This document shows positions 17,601-25,411 of a DNA stretch of 38,562 nt, piece after piece. How positions within the stretch are numbered: position 1 is the stretch's first letter; each line of letters begins with the position of its first letter. The notes below the pieces were generated by a model. That model saw only the letters and a program-made list of their open reading frames with translations, ran no database searches and was not told where the DNA came from. Where the stretch lies: contig JAPXLT010000007.1 in NCBI GenBank assembly GCA_033809415.1, positions 1-38,562 on the forward strand, written 5' to 3'. The position numbers and the translations under genes are program-made. Source of the DNA: JAQVUB01 sp033809415 (lineage in GTDB: Bacteria > Verrucomicrobiota > Lentisphaeria > Oligosphaerales > Oligosphaeraceae).

Positions 17601-17696
17601 GCCAAGGTCGGCTTTACTTTTTCAGTCGGAGGCGATATGGAGCGCCGGCGGCTCGCCGGCATGAAGCCGNNNNNNNNNNAAAAATCTCAAAAATGA
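14652..17696 (+). CDS. FtsX/MacB/LolC-E-type ABC permease, two-half architecture, repeat-extended C-terminus
   Basis: The native part is about 904 aa. It has an N-terminal membrane segment (18-39), a large outer domain (about 40-440), three segments (444-474, 503-529, 546-568), then a second half with a segment at 604-626, another outer domain and three more (800-824, 856-877, 881-904). This duplicated FtsX layout is typical of permeases that move lipids or lipoproteins out of the inner membrane. TELQLYDELGISRSWQY and GELQLLENIGFSGKQI are the matching cytoplasmic coupling segments of the two halves. From about 17367 the frame continues through repeat DNA (CACGAAAA, module H, 11-bp array, module C) into a 10-N gap, with a stop at 17694. 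The last ~110 codons are therefore unreliable. ATG 14652 is chosen; a TTG at 14640 is possible. Confidence 0.88.
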   Translation: MNWFTLLCRNLVYYRRQAIVLWLGAMLVSLVISSALFLGDSVNWSLQQEVARRLQGVEAVARWEGVRQAEGGILHTKGFLLDDEGRSRPVEIYGLDESQFSGQNRDAFANQALIEFLQKEIGEEFVIRLAQMSEIPLESLPGRPPRIRQVHLKLQGLLPLPVRDFSLQDSQIAPLNLFVSRRFLAEQCGVRDGANLVLSPESPEILRQCLLDSLSLDDLGLYFSNMGDYFILKSRSYFLPGFLAGGLSDAFPVLSWFAEGLKGEGAHLQYFFVAGVPPEVLDIPENACLLSKAAVPNAVAGSLHFRYYQVGRFREIQVLEHEFSLSVQADDGWITSALSAEIPGLTDSGSCSSWEAALPIDLQRIRSEDEQYWYRHGAKPQLLLNLETAQELFATSEITGLMFRQSEGLEELQQRVTDLIRKQTGLIDCFSPREQAFRNAASGVNFPGLFLSLSSLVMLAALLVLLILLELHLLERRTELQLYDELGISRSWQYRHMLLELGCILADGSLAGVLVGFGAARLLLYALQCIWGQLNGLVQLQFKAQWSSAILAFVSVFLLSIAGAFFFLCRNRRAPLWQHRWKKPLRTLKGLAWRNALRHLKRNRLLLSLLVIGLLLTLGVGGNAIRTAGEAGFGYQYVVTTSLPYAENLQQQTCAELLPIRRFDASHADCTNLNRVTTPHVFGVDLQKLGLPENFLSLKGAAVDKGVLQWILKMQLGDQLQYPGGNLTLEKTFAGSVFQGGIVTSLETFEDLFPAEAGARMWLLRDDARLGEVTRLLADYGVVVESCQERMARFDAVQNRYLMLFLGLGILALLLGLGAWALAVRRTLVERQGELQLLENIGFSGKQIAEVLLTEQLWLLGGSLLITCVLLLGVALISDLSLKLVCLFLLVFVPLSASALRLAIKHFLTTKRHEKTWRGLIARNPHGLYTDGTRTGHGRDTDFTRTGHGRDTDFTRTGHGRDTDFTRTGHGRDTDDRSDGSPCAKVGFTFSVGGDMERRRLAGMKPXXXXKSQK
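17367..17669 (+). repeat. Composite repeat mosaic (B-H-11-mer-C), cut by assembly gap
   Basis: CATTTTTTAACAACGAAAAG, then module H at 17401, then about 14 copies of the 11-bp unit (17424-17575), then module C (17597-17669) with GCCGGCGGCTCGCCGGC. The first 60 bp are almost identical to 14171-14232, so the permease gene lies between direct repeats. The frame of the permease runs through it. Confidence 0.9.
17670..17679. other. Assembly gap (10 N)
   Basis: Ten undetermined bases lie inside repeat module C, just after ATGAAGCCG. Complete copies of module C continue GCTTCC or GTTTCC and then CTCTTCCATCACC. That part is missing here, so the true gap size is unknown. Sequence on the far side (17680-17740) has no gene. 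Confidence 0.99.
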
Positions 17697-17740
17697 GAAA
17701 GGCCTTCAAGGCCAGCAATTTGCGCATCTGGTTTTTGAAA

Positions 17741-17812
17741 ATCTTTCACAAAAAACAAGATTCTGGGTGATAGTAGTACGAAATTTATAGGGTTTGTTGC
17801 TTTGACGGATGG
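17741..17812 (+). repeat. Module E followed by TAGGGTT...GACGGATG tail
   Basis: ATCTTTCACAAAAAACAAG through GATAGTAGTACGAAA is near-identical to 14579-14630. The tail ATAGGGTTTGTTGCTTTGAC then GGATGGGA matches 30690-30712, 27120-27150 and 38012-38036. Confidence 0.85.
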
Positions 17813-17819
17813 GAGTGCG

Positions 17820-18092
17820 TGGTGCAGGGTGCAGGGTGCAGGGTGCAGGGGTGCGTGGTGCGGGGGGCAGGGGGCAGGGGGCAGGGGGCGTGGTGCAGGG
17901 TGCAGGGGCGCGGGATAGTCGGATCGACGATGTTGGAATCAGCCCTGAAGGGGCGTGACATACCAGCCCAGGGCAACGCCCTGGGTTGTGGGTCACCCCA
18001 ATCACATTAGCCTGTAAGGGCGCGACATAATCCCTATCCTAAATCTTTCATAAACAAGAGGTTTGAGGAGTAATACGAAAAACTTTATTAGT
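17820..18092 (+). repeat. Heptamer array, hairpin module A and module E
   Basis: GGGTGCA and GGGGGCA units (17822-17912) precede a copy of hairpin module A (17918-18035; AGCCCAGGGC, loop AAC, GCCCTGGGT). A diverged module E follows (18041-18092; ATCTTTCATAAACAAGAGG through GTAATACGAAA). With the parts upstream, this completes the roughly 750-bp repeat-only space between permease and propeller genes. The E module ends about 30 bp before the next start. Confidence 0.87.
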
Positions 18093-18121
18093 GCTTGGCT
18101 GTTAGCAAAAAAAGGAGTGTT

Positions 18122-19384
18122 ATGCGGAAACAAATTGTAGTGGGAATGCTGGCGGTTTTGTTGAGCGGCTTGTGGGTTTGCGGTGAAGATGTGACTGGTT
18201 TTCGCGGCAAAAACCAGCAAGGGATTTTTGACGGCAGCGGGTTGTTGAAGAGTTGGCCGGAGGCAGGACTCAAACCGCTCTGGGTCTATTCGGAACTTGG
18301 CGCAGGCTGGGGTTCTCCGACGATTGCCGATAAACGGATTTTCATCACCGGCAGCGACCCGGCCGATCCGAAAATGGAGGTGCTGACCTGCTTGAACTCG
18401 AAGGGTGAAAGAAGGTGGAGCGTGCAGACCGGTGAAGCCTGGACAAAATCCTATTCCGGTGCCCGCACCACACCGACTTACGTGCCCGGCGAAAATCGCC
18501 GTGAAGGGCATCTCTTTTTAATGACCGGCGGCGGGGTTCTGGTCTGCGTTGCTGAAAAAGACGGCAAGATAGTCTGGAAGCAGAATGTTGCTCAGGGCTA
18601 TCAGGGGCGACCGGGTTCCTGGGGCTATGCGGAATGTGTTACCGTGGCGGCTGGCAAAGTCTTTGCCAGCCCCGGCGGAAGCAAGGCCAGCATGGTGGCT
18701 TTCGACCAGAAAACCGGGAAGGTCGTCTGGGAGGCGCCTGCATTGCAGGATCGCACTGGTTATATCGCCCCAGTCCTTCTGAGGGGGCAGCTGATTCAGG
18801 TGGGTGCCAAATACGTGTTTGGCGTCGATCTGCATACCGGCCAAGTGAAATGGAAATTCAATTACTTTGAAGCAGTCGGCAAACCCGGCGATATCAATTG
18901 CAATCCGGTACTGGTCAAAGGCAACCAGATTCTGGTCAGCAATGGCTATGATCACGGATCGGTCATGCTCGAATTGCAACCATCCGGCAAAGATGTTAAA
19001 GTACGCTGGACGAATGCCGAACTCGATCCGCATCATGGCGGACTCGTCGAATATAACGGCAAGATTTACGGTTCGAACTGGACTAATAACAACGCAGGGA
19101 ACTGGATATGCGTCGACTGGAACTCCGGAAAAACCCTCTATGATACGCCTTGGGACAAGCTTGGCAAAGGGCAGATCGTTGCCGCCGACGGCATGCTTTA
19201 TCTCTACGAGGAAAAACGCGGAACCGTCGCCCTGGCAAAGCCGAACCCCGCACGACTCGATATCGTCAGCCAGTTCGCTTTCACGCTCGGCTCGAAAGAA
19301 CACTGGGCACACCCAGTCATTTGCGACGGAAGACTCTATCTGCGCCGCGGAAACGTCCTCGCAGTCTATGATATCCGACAATAG
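18122..19384 (+). CDS. Secreted PQQ-like beta-propeller protein (copy 1)
   Basis: This 420-aa protein has a signal peptide (MRKQIVVGMLAVLLSGLWVC, cleavage near residue 21). DVTGFRGKNQQGIF then matches the TGFRG entry motif of PQQ-like domain proteins. Blade motifs include SKGERRWSVQTG, DGKIVWKQN, TGKVVWEAP and TGQVKWKF. The final strand GRLYLRRGNVLAVYDI closes the propeller. Family members of this length are secreted proteins of unknown activity, often found beside glycoside hydrolases, as here. It is very similar along its whole length to the protein encoded at 20421-21698. AGGAG lies 4 nt upstream of the ATG. The TAG stop is formed with the first base of a GGGTGCA array. Confidence 0.9.
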   Translation: MRKQIVVGMLAVLLSGLWVCGEDVTGFRGKNQQGIFDGSGLLKSWPEAGLKPLWVYSELGAGWGSPTIADKRIFITGSDPADPKMEVLTCLNSKGERRWSVQTGEAWTKSYSGARTTPTYVPGENRREGHLFLMTGGGVLVCVAEKDGKIVWKQNVAQGYQGRPGSWGYAECVTVAAGKVFASPGGSKASMVAFDQKTGKVVWEAPALQDRTGYIAPVLLRGQLIQVGAKYVFGVDLHTGQVKWKFNYFEAVGKPGDINCNPVLVKGNQILVSNGYDHGSVMLELQPSGKDVKVRWTNAELDPHHGGLVEYNGKIYGSNWTNNNAGNWICVDWNSGKTLYDTPWDKLGKGQIVAADGMLYLYEEKRGTVALAKPNPARLDIVSQFAFTLGSKEHWAHPVICDGRLYLRRGNVLAVYDIRQ

Positions 19385-19480
19385 GGTGCAGGGTGCAGGG
19401 TGCGTGGTGCGGGGGGCAGGGTGCAGGGGACAGGGTGCAGGGTGCGTGGTGCGTGGTGCGTGGTGCGTGGTGTGTTGTGA
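19384..19480 (+). repeat. GGGTGCA / GTGGTGC heptamer array
   Basis: This starts at the G of the upstream TAG stop. It changes from GGGTGCA to GTGGTGC-type units near 19444. It ends about 25 bp before the GH16 start. Confidence 0.93.
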
Positions 19481-19504
19481 TCAAGCACGGAAAGGAAAGG
19501 CAAA

Positions 19505-20332
19505 ATGTCAGGAATGGGAATCAATCGGGGTGCTGTTCCGGTCAAGCCGGGCTGGCAGCTTACATTTCAGGATGAATTTGACCGTCCACAGCTCAATGAT
19601 ATGTACTGGTATCCGGCCTATCGCTCTGGGCGCAAAGAGTATTTCAAGCGTCAGGGGGTTCCGAGCCGCTGGCATGATCATAATGCGCACTATGTCATCG
19701 AAGATAGTCTGCTGAAGCTGCGCATCAGCGAAGAACTCCCTTTCCGCCCGCAGAAAAGCGTTCCCTGCGTCAGCTGCATTACCACATCCGATCACCGCTT
19801 CGGAAAAGACACCAGCGAATATCAGATACTGGAAAAGTTTTCTCAAAAGTATGGCTGGTTTGAGATTCGTGCGCGTTGCCCTCGCGGCAGCGGGCTGATG
19901 AGCGCTTTCTGGCTGCATCACTGCGACCCGACGCGTCAGGAATATACGCCGGAAGGCGAACGGAAAGGTCTCGAGGACGGAGTGCTTGAAATCGATATTT
20001 TCGAACAGCAGGGACGCCTTATCAGCGATACGGAAAGCAAAGTGGACCTGAATGTGCATTTTACCGAAAGCGCCCATTGTCTGCGCACGTTGCCAGCCGA
20101 TGTCAGCAGCGACTTCCATGTCTGGGCAGTGGATTGGCAGGAAGGCTTAATTACTTGGTATTTCGATGGAGAAATGATGCATCAGTACAAAGGCCCCACC
20201 CCTCCCGGAAAAATGTTTGTTCTGTTGGCTCTGTTCCAGTATTCCGGCTGGATCGGTGAAATCGATCCCAATCTCGAATATCCGCGGGATTTCGAAATCG
20301 ATTATGTCCGCGTTTATCAACGCTTGACATGA
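19505..20332 (+). CDS. Glycoside hydrolase family 16 protein (beta-glucanase type)
   Basis: This 275-aa protein has the GH16 core: FQDEFD near residue 21, YGWFEIRARCPRGSG near 115, the active-site motif EIDIFEQ near 160 (ExDxxE, with both catalytic glutamates), HVWAVDWQEGLITWYFDGE near 203 and the closing DFEIDYVRVYQ. GH16 enzymes retain stereochemistry while cutting beta-1,3- or beta-1,3/1,4-glucans, agar, carrageenan and similar polymers; the substrate cannot be told here. There is no signal peptide, which is unusual for the family: the protein begins directly with the domain, so either it works inside the cell or an upstream leader was lost to the repeat array. AAAGGAAAGG precedes ATG 19505. 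It lies between two duplicated propeller genes. Confidence 0.92.
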   Translation: MSGMGINRGAVPVKPGWQLTFQDEFDRPQLNDMYWYPAYRSGRKEYFKRQGVPSRWHDHNAHYVIEDSLLKLRISEELPFRPQKSVPCVSCITTSDHRFGKDTSEYQILEKFSQKYGWFEIRARCPRGSGLMSAFWLHHCDPTRQEYTPEGERKGLEDGVLEIDIFEQQGRLISDTESKVDLNVHFTESAHCLRTLPADVSSDFHVWAVDWQEGLITWYFDGEMMHQYKGPTPPGKMFVLLALFQYSGWIGEIDPNLEYPRDFEIDYVRVYQRLT

Positions 20333-20345
20333 AACGTACGAAAAG

Positions 20346-20391
20346 CATTTTTTAACAACGAAAGGCACAAAGAGGCACGAAATTTTTTCTG
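20346..20391 (+). repeat. CACGAAAA module (family B)
   Basis: GCATTTTTTAACAACGAAAG, GCACAAAGAGGCACGAAA, ending TTTTTT. It begins 14 bp after the GH16 stop and has the usual orientation relative to the upstream gene. Confidence 0.88.
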
Positions 20392-20420
20392 ACTGATGGG
20401 AGTGTGCGCGAAAAAGGAGA

Positions 20421-21698
20421 ATGATGAAGAAACAAATTATAGTTGGAATGCTGACGATTTTATTGAGCGGCTTATGGCTTTGCGGTGAAAATATGACTGG
20501 TTTTCGCGGCAACAATCGGCAGGGGATTTTTGCCGGTAGCGGATTGTTGAAGGCTTGGCCTGAGGGAGGGCTCGAACCGCTTTGGGTTTATTCGGAGCTT
20601 GGCGCAGGCTGGGGGTCGCCGACAATTGTCGATGATCGGATTTTCATCACCGGCAGTGATCCGGCCAATCCGAAAATGGAGATGCTGACTTGCCTGAACG
20701 CGAAAGGCGAAAAGCAGTGGAGCGTGCAAACGGCCGAAGCCTGGGCAAAATCCTATTCCGGTGCCCGTACCACACCGACTTACGTGCCTGGCGAAAATCA
20801 CGGGGAAGGGCATCTTTTTGTGATAACTGGCGCCGGGGTTCTAGTTTGTGTTGCTGAAAAAGACGGCAGGGTTGCCTGGAAGCAGAATGTCGCTCAGGAC
20901 TATCAGGGGCAACCTGGCACCTGGGGCTATGCGGAATCTGTTGCTGCAGCAGACGGCAAAGTCTTTGCCAGCCCCGGCGGAGACAAAGCCAGCATGGTGG
21001 CTTTTGACCAGAAAACCGGGAAAGTCGTCTGGGAGGCGCCTCCATTGCAGGATCGCACTGGTTATGTTTCCCCGGTTCTTCTGAAGGGGCAGCTGATTCA
21101 GGTGGGCGCCAAATACGTGTTTGGCATCGATCTGCGTACCGGTCAGCTGAAATGGAAATTCGATTACTTGGCATACGGCGGCGCTTGCATTGCCGACCGC
21201 GGCGAGATCAATTGCAACTCCGTACTGGTCAAAGGCAACCAGATTCTTGTCAGCAATGGCTATGACCATGAAGCGGTCATGCTCGAGTTGCAACCATCCG
21301 GCAATGATGTCAAAGTGCGCTGGACAAATGCCGAACTTGATCCGCAACATGGGGGCCTCGTCGAATATGATGGCAAAATCTACGGCTCGAACTGGATTAA
21401 CAACAGCGCAGGAAATTGGATGTGCGTCGACTGGGATACCGGTAAAACCCTCTATAATACGCCTTGGGACAAACTCGGCAAAGGGCAAATCATCGCCGCC
21501 GATGGGATGCTTTACCTCTACGAAGACAAACGCGGAACGGTCGCTTTGGCAAAACCGAACCCCGAACGCCTCGATATCGTCAGCCAATTCCCTTTCAAGC
21601 TTGGCTCGAAAGAACACTGGGCGCATCTAGCCATTTACGACGGTATACTCTATCTGCGCCGTGGAAACGCCCTCGCAGCCTATGATATCCGAGAATAG
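20421..21698 (+). CDS. Secreted PQQ-like beta-propeller protein (copy 2)
   Basis: This 425-aa protein is a close paralogue of the product of 18122-19384. It shares the signal peptide (MKKQIIVGMLTILLSGLWLC), the NMTGFRGNNRQGIF entry motif, and stretches such as YSELGAGWGSPTI, SYSGARTTPTYVPGEN and NAELDPQHGGLVEY. Most differences are single substitutions. A short insertion (YGGACIADRGE, near residue 254) replaces the EAVGKPGD region of copy 1. AAGGAG precedes the ATGATG; the second ATG (20424) aligns with the start of copy 1. The two propellers probably arose by duplication around the GH16 gene and may bind the same glycan or partner. The TAG stop shares its G with the following heptamer array. 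Confidence 0.9.
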   Translation: MMKKQIIVGMLTILLSGLWLCGENMTGFRGNNRQGIFAGSGLLKAWPEGGLEPLWVYSELGAGWGSPTIVDDRIFITGSDPANPKMEMLTCLNAKGEKQWSVQTAEAWAKSYSGARTTPTYVPGENHGEGHLFVITGAGVLVCVAEKDGRVAWKQNVAQDYQGQPGTWGYAESVAAADGKVFASPGGDKASMVAFDQKTGKVVWEAPPLQDRTGYVSPVLLKGQLIQVGAKYVFGIDLRTGQLKWKFDYLAYGGACIADRGEINCNSVLVKGNQILVSNGYDHEAVMLELQPSGNDVKVRWTNAELDPQHGGLVEYDGKIYGSNWINNSAGNWMCVDWDTGKTLYNTPWDKLGKGQIIAADGMLYLYEDKRGTVALAKPNPERLDIVSQFPFKLGSKEHWAHLAIYDGILYLRRGNALAAYDIRE

Positions 21699-21875
21699 GG
21701 TGCAGGGTGAAGGGTGAAGGGTGAAGGGTGAAGGGTGAAGGGTGAAGGGTGAAGGGTGAAGGGTGAAGGGTGAAGGGTGAAGGGTGCAGGGTGCAGGGTG
21801 CAGGCTTGTCCACACTGTCCACGCTGTCCACACTGTCCACCACGTCTGACCCGCACCACGCACCACGCACTACAG
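21698..21875 (+). repeat. GGGTGCA/GGGTGAA heptamer array plus GTCCACACT units
   Basis: One GGGTGCA, then eleven consecutive GGGTGAA units (21705-21781), then three GGGTGCA. From about 21808 come four GTCCACNCT-type 9-bp units, CACGTCTGACCCG and CCACGCA units. The second part repeats the arrangement at 79-153. Confidence 0.93.
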
Positions 21876-21960
21876 ATCCATTATGCGTCTGGCGTGTTTT
21901 TTTGCGTATAGGCATTATATTTTCCTGTTACGTTTTTTCAGCCAAACAGGACTTTTAGTG

Positions 21961-22833
21961 ATGACGATTGAACCTTACAAAATACTTTACAAGGAACAGT
22001 TGTCCGGCAGTGTTTATCTGATGCGTATTCTGGCGCCGCATATCGCGCAGGAGAGGCAGCCCGGACAATTTATTTTGCTGTCCATCAACCACGATTACGG
22101 CGAGCGCATCCCGTTGACCATCGCGGATGCGGACCTCGAGGAAGGCAGCATCACGATCATCTTCCAGACGGTGGGCTTCACGACAAAGCAACTGGCCACA
22201 CTCGAAGTTGGAGACGAACTGGCCGTGTTGCTGGGACCTCTGGGACGTCCGACGCATGTTGAAAAGGTCGGTCGGGTCGTTTGTGTCGGTGGTGGTGTCG
22301 GGATCGCTCCGCTGCATCCGATTGCCAAAGCCTTTAAGGCGGCCGGCAATCATCTGACCTGCATCCTTGGCGCACGCAACAAGGAATTGCTGATCATGGA
22401 GGATCGGTTCAAAGCCTTTGCGGATGAGGTGGTGATCTGCACCGATGATGGCAGCGCCGGGCGAAAGGCGCTGGTGACCGAACCGTTGAAGGAAATCTGC
22501 TCCAAGTCGGGCAATGTGCAGCAGGTCATCGCCATCGGTCCGCCGATCATGATGAAATTTTGTGTCGAGGCGGTGCGCCCCTTTGATATTCCGATTGTGG
22601 TTTCGCTGAATACAATCATGGTTGACGGCACTGGCATGTGCGGCGGATGCAGAGTGACAGTCGGAGGTGAGACGAAATTTGTCTGCGTCGATGGTCCGGA
22701 ATTCGATGGCCTGAAAGTGGATTTTGACGGCATGATAAAACGCCTGCAAGCATACCGTTCGCAGGAACGCCGTCAAGACGAAGCACATGATTGTCGAATG
22801 ATGAAACAGGCCAAAGAATTGGAGAAAAAGTGA
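21961..22833 (+). CDS. nfnA: NfnA / SudB-type FAD-dependent reductase subunit with [2Fe-2S] cluster
   Basis: This 290-aa protein belongs to the ferredoxin-NADP reductase superfamily subgroup of NfnA, sulfide dehydrogenase SudB and PyrK. It has an FAD-binding barrel (PGQFILLSINHDYGERIPLTIAD, the RxPLTI signature near residue 35-55), a nucleotide-binding domain (VVCVGGGVGIAPLHPIAKA near 103) and C-terminal MCGGCRVTVGGETKFVC, which holds the [2Fe-2S] cluster. With the next gene it forms NfnAB, which reversibly bifurcates electrons between NADPH on one side and NAD plus ferredoxin on the other; this is typical of anaerobes. ATG 21961 is chosen by domain start. An upstream-open frame adds only non-homologous residues. 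Its stop overlaps the next start (TGATG). Confidence 0.92.
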   Translation: MTIEPYKILYKEQLSGSVYLMRILAPHIAQERQPGQFILLSINHDYGERIPLTIADADLEEGSITIIFQTVGFTTKQLATLEVGDELAVLLGPLGRPTHVEKVGRVVCVGGGVGIAPLHPIAKAFKAAGNHLTCILGARNKELLIMEDRFKAFADEVVICTDDGSAGRKALVTEPLKEICSKSGNVQQVIAIGPPIMMKFCVEAVRPFDIPIVVSLNTIMVDGTGMCGGCRVTVGGETKFVCVDGPEFDGLKVDFDGMIKRLQAYRSQERRQDEAHDCRMMKQAKELEKK

Positions 22834-24326
22834 TGACGGAAGCAGGACAGACGGAGTTGCAGGCGCGGGCACTCGAACAATATCAACGGCTGAAAGAGCG
22901 GAATTTTGAACTGAAGGTGCCGGAACGCGCGGCCATCCCTCCACAGGAGATGCCGGTGCAGGACCCCAAGGTGCGCTGTCATAATACCAGTGAAGTGGCT
23001 CTGGGCTATTCGGCTATGCAGGCGGTGGTGGAAGCCAACCGCTGCCTGCAATGCAAAAATCAGCCATGCCAGGAGGGCTGCCCAGTTAAACTGCCCATAC
23101 GGGAATTTATCAGCCGAATTGCTGTCGAGGATTTTGCCGGGGCAATTGCCCTAATCAAGGCTGACAGCCTGCTGCCGGCAGTCTGCGGGCGGGTCTGCCC
23201 GCAGGAAACGCAGTGCCAGGTGAAATGCACGCTGGGCAAAGTGCTGAAGGATCAGGATCAATCCGTGGCCATTGGACGCCTCGAACGCTTTGTCGCCGAC
23301 TGGGAGCGCTCGCAAGGCAAAAGCGAAGTGCCTGCTTGCCAGCCAGATACCGGCAAAAAAGTGGCGGTGGTCGGCAGCGGCCCCGCAGGATTGACGGTTG
23401 CGGCGGACTGCCGCCGGGCGGGGCATTCCGTTACCGTCTTTGAAGCGTTTCACAAATTCGGCGGTGTCATGCTGTATGGCATCCCGGAATTTCGTTTGCC
23501 GAAAGCGATTGTCGAAGCGGAAGTCGAGACTTTGCGCAAGATGGGCGTCGAGCTGATCCCGAATTTTCTGATAGGGCGTTCGCGCAAGTTGCAGGATTTG
23601 CTGGACAAGGACGGCTTCGATGCGGTGTTCATCGGCATTGGCGCCGGCCTGCCGAATTTCATGGGGATCGAGGGCGAAAATCTGGTTGGCGTTTTTTCCG
23701 CGAATGAATATCTGACCAGAGCCAATCTGATGAAAGCCTACGAGCGCGACAAGGCGGCCACCCCGATTGTGGAATCAACTCGGGTGGCGGTGCTGGGCGG
23801 CGGCAATGTCGCCATGGATGCCGCCCGTACTGCATTGCGCCTGGGAGCGAAAGAAGTGCATTTGATCTACCGGCGCAGTGAAAAGGAAATGCCGGCACGT
23901 GTGGAAGAGGTTGCGCATGCCCGCGAAGAAGGCGTGCAGTTCCATCTTCTGCGCAATGCCAAACGGATTCTCGGCGATGAAAAAGGTTTTGTCAATGCCA
24001 TCGAATGCCTGTGCTACGAGCTTGGCGAACCGGACGCTTCCGGACGGCGTTCGCCAGTGGCGATTGCCGGCAGCGAATACACGCTTCCGGTGGATACGGT
24101 GATTGTCGCTATCGGCAACAGCTCGAATCCACTGATCCGGCAGACCAGCAAAGGACTCGAATTCAATAAACGCGGAAATCTGGTTTGCGATGAAGATGGG
24201 CGTACCTCCATGCCGCGGGTCTTTGCCGGCGGAGATATCGTTCTGGGGGCTGCAACCGTCATCCTGGCCATGGGACAGGGCCGTCGCGCCGCCGCCGCCA
24301 TTAATCAGATGCTTGCTGGCGAATGA
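22833..24326 (+). CDS. nfnB: NfnB / GltD-type NADPH oxidoreductase subunit
   Basis: This 497-aa protein resembles the glutamate synthase small subunit. An N-terminal domain (residues 60-150) has two [4Fe-4S] motifs, CLQCKNQPCQEGCP and CGRVCPQETQCQVKC. The FAD site VAVVGSGPAGLTVAADC is near 188 and GVMLYGIPEFRLPK near 220. An NADPH site VAVLGGGNVAMDAARTALRLG is near 325. FAGGDIVLGAATVILAMGQGRRAA near the end is the second FAD signature. Directly after an NfnA-type gene it is best read as NfnB; in isolation it would be called glutamate synthase subunit beta. Start ATG 22833 overlaps the previous stop and has GGAG upstream. Confidence 0.92.
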   Translation: MTEAGQTELQARALEQYQRLKERNFELKVPERAAIPPQEMPVQDPKVRCHNTSEVALGYSAMQAVVEANRCLQCKNQPCQEGCPVKLPIREFISRIAVEDFAGAIALIKADSLLPAVCGRVCPQETQCQVKCTLGKVLKDQDQSVAIGRLERFVADWERSQGKSEVPACQPDTGKKVAVVGSGPAGLTVAADCRRAGHSVTVFEAFHKFGGVMLYGIPEFRLPKAIVEAEVETLRKMGVELIPNFLIGRSRKLQDLLDKDGFDAVFIGIGAGLPNFMGIEGENLVGVFSANEYLTRANLMKAYERDKAATPIVESTRVAVLGGGNVAMDAARTALRLGAKEVHLIYRRSEKEMPARVEEVAHAREEGVQFHLLRNAKRILGDEKGFVNAIECLCYELGEPDASGRRSPVAIAGSEYTLPVDTVIVAIGNSSNPLIRQTSKGLEFNKRGNLVCDEDGRTSMPRVFAGGDIVLGAATVILAMGQGRRAAAAINQMLAGE

Positions 24327-24422
24327 GATGGTCGCAGTCTGATGGCTGCTGAATCTTGGAAAATCCTGTCAGAGGGAGGTCGCTGTTTCGCGGAGCGGCT
24401 TTCGGACTAAAGGAGAAAAACG

Positions 24423-25409
24423 ATGTTCTGGTATATCAAATATCCTCTGATCATTATTTTAATTCTGGCGCTTTTCGGCCTGAGCGGAATTATCTGGCGC
24501 TCCTGCCTGAAAACGGTTCCGCGTCCGGAAGAGGAAGAAGTTGCGCATATCGAGGCGACTCCGGCTGCGCCGGTGCAGACTCCGCCGAGTCAATCGGGCG
24601 AGACGGCACCCCAGCGTACTGCGCCTGTGGATCATTCCAATCGTGAGTACTCCCGTATCGAGAATTTGCTGGACAATGCGGAAAAACAATTGCAGCATGG
24701 CAAGCTCGAAGCTGCCCGCATGCTGGCGCTGAACGCCCTCAAGGTTCCCGGGTTGATCGAGTATGACCGTTATTGGTTTCGGGCGGCAGATGTGATCAAT
24801 GAGGCCAATCGGCGTTTTATGAATGAGGGTGCACCCTGTGCGGAAAAATTCCGTTATACAGTTCAGGCTGGGGACAATCTCAGCAAGATTGCGATGAAAT
24901 TTTACACCAGCGTGGCGGCCTTGAAGCGTCTGAATGGACTCCAGGGGGACAATCCGGTGATCCAGCAGCGCCAGGTGATTACCTATTTGCGCGGAGCCTG
25001 GAGCATTAAGGTTTCCAAGCAGCAATTTATCCTGACTCTGTACAATGACGGCGTTTTATACCGGTATTACCGGGTCGGCATCGGTCGCGAGGATCGTACT
25101 CCAACTGGGGATTTTGTCATCAATAGCCGAATTTTTCATCCGGCCTGGACACCGCCCGGCAAGAATATCCCCTACGGTTCGCCGGAAAATGTGCTCGGTA
25201 CGCACTGGCTCGGCCTGATCCCGGTTGGCGAGACGGACCCGACCTTGCGCGGCTATGGCATTCATGGCACTTGGGAACCGGACAGCATCGGCACCGCCTC
25301 GAGCTCGGGCTGCATCCGCCTGCGCAATGAAGAGATCGAAGAGCTTTTTGATTTCATGCCGGAACCTGGCGGCATGGCCCCCCCGGTCAAAGTCCGAATC
25401 GTTGAATGA
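24423..25409 (+). CDS. L,D-transpeptidase (YkuD) with LysM domain
   Basis: This 328-aa envelope protein has a membrane segment at residues 8-26 (PLIIILILALFGLSGII). A low-complexity linker follows, then a helical segment (about 75-125) with repeat-like NAEKQLQHGKLEAARMLALNALK. A LysM domain (YTVQAGDNLSKIAMKFYTSVAALKRLN, about 140-180) binds peptidoglycan. The C-terminal YkuD domain has the catalytic pattern IHGTWEPDSIGTASSSGCIRL near 278-298 (HG followed by SSGCIR, with the active cysteine). It would form 3-3 cross-links or attach proteins to the wall. AGGAG precedes the ATG. The 96-bp space from nfnB has no repeat. The stop is followed by a heptamer array. Confidence 0.94.
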   Translation: MFWYIKYPLIIILILALFGLSGIIWRSCLKTVPRPEEEEVAHIEATPAAPVQTPPSQSGETAPQRTAPVDHSNREYSRIENLLDNAEKQLQHGKLEAARMLALNALKVPGLIEYDRYWFRAADVINEANRRFMNEGAPCAEKFRYTVQAGDNLSKIAMKFYTSVAALKRLNGLQGDNPVIQQRQVITYLRGAWSIKVSKQQFILTLYNDGVLYRYYRVGIGREDRTPTGDFVINSRIFHPAWTPPGKNIPYGSPENVLGTHWLGLIPVGETDPTLRGYGIHGTWEPDSIGTASSSGCIRLRNEEIEELFDFMPEPGGMAPPVKVRIVE

Positions 25410-25411
25410 AA

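Noticed and set aside
24423..24646. Alternative frame (24356-24646) upstream of the L,D-transpeptidase gene
   Set aside because: It overlaps the well-supported transpeptidase frame and resembles no family.
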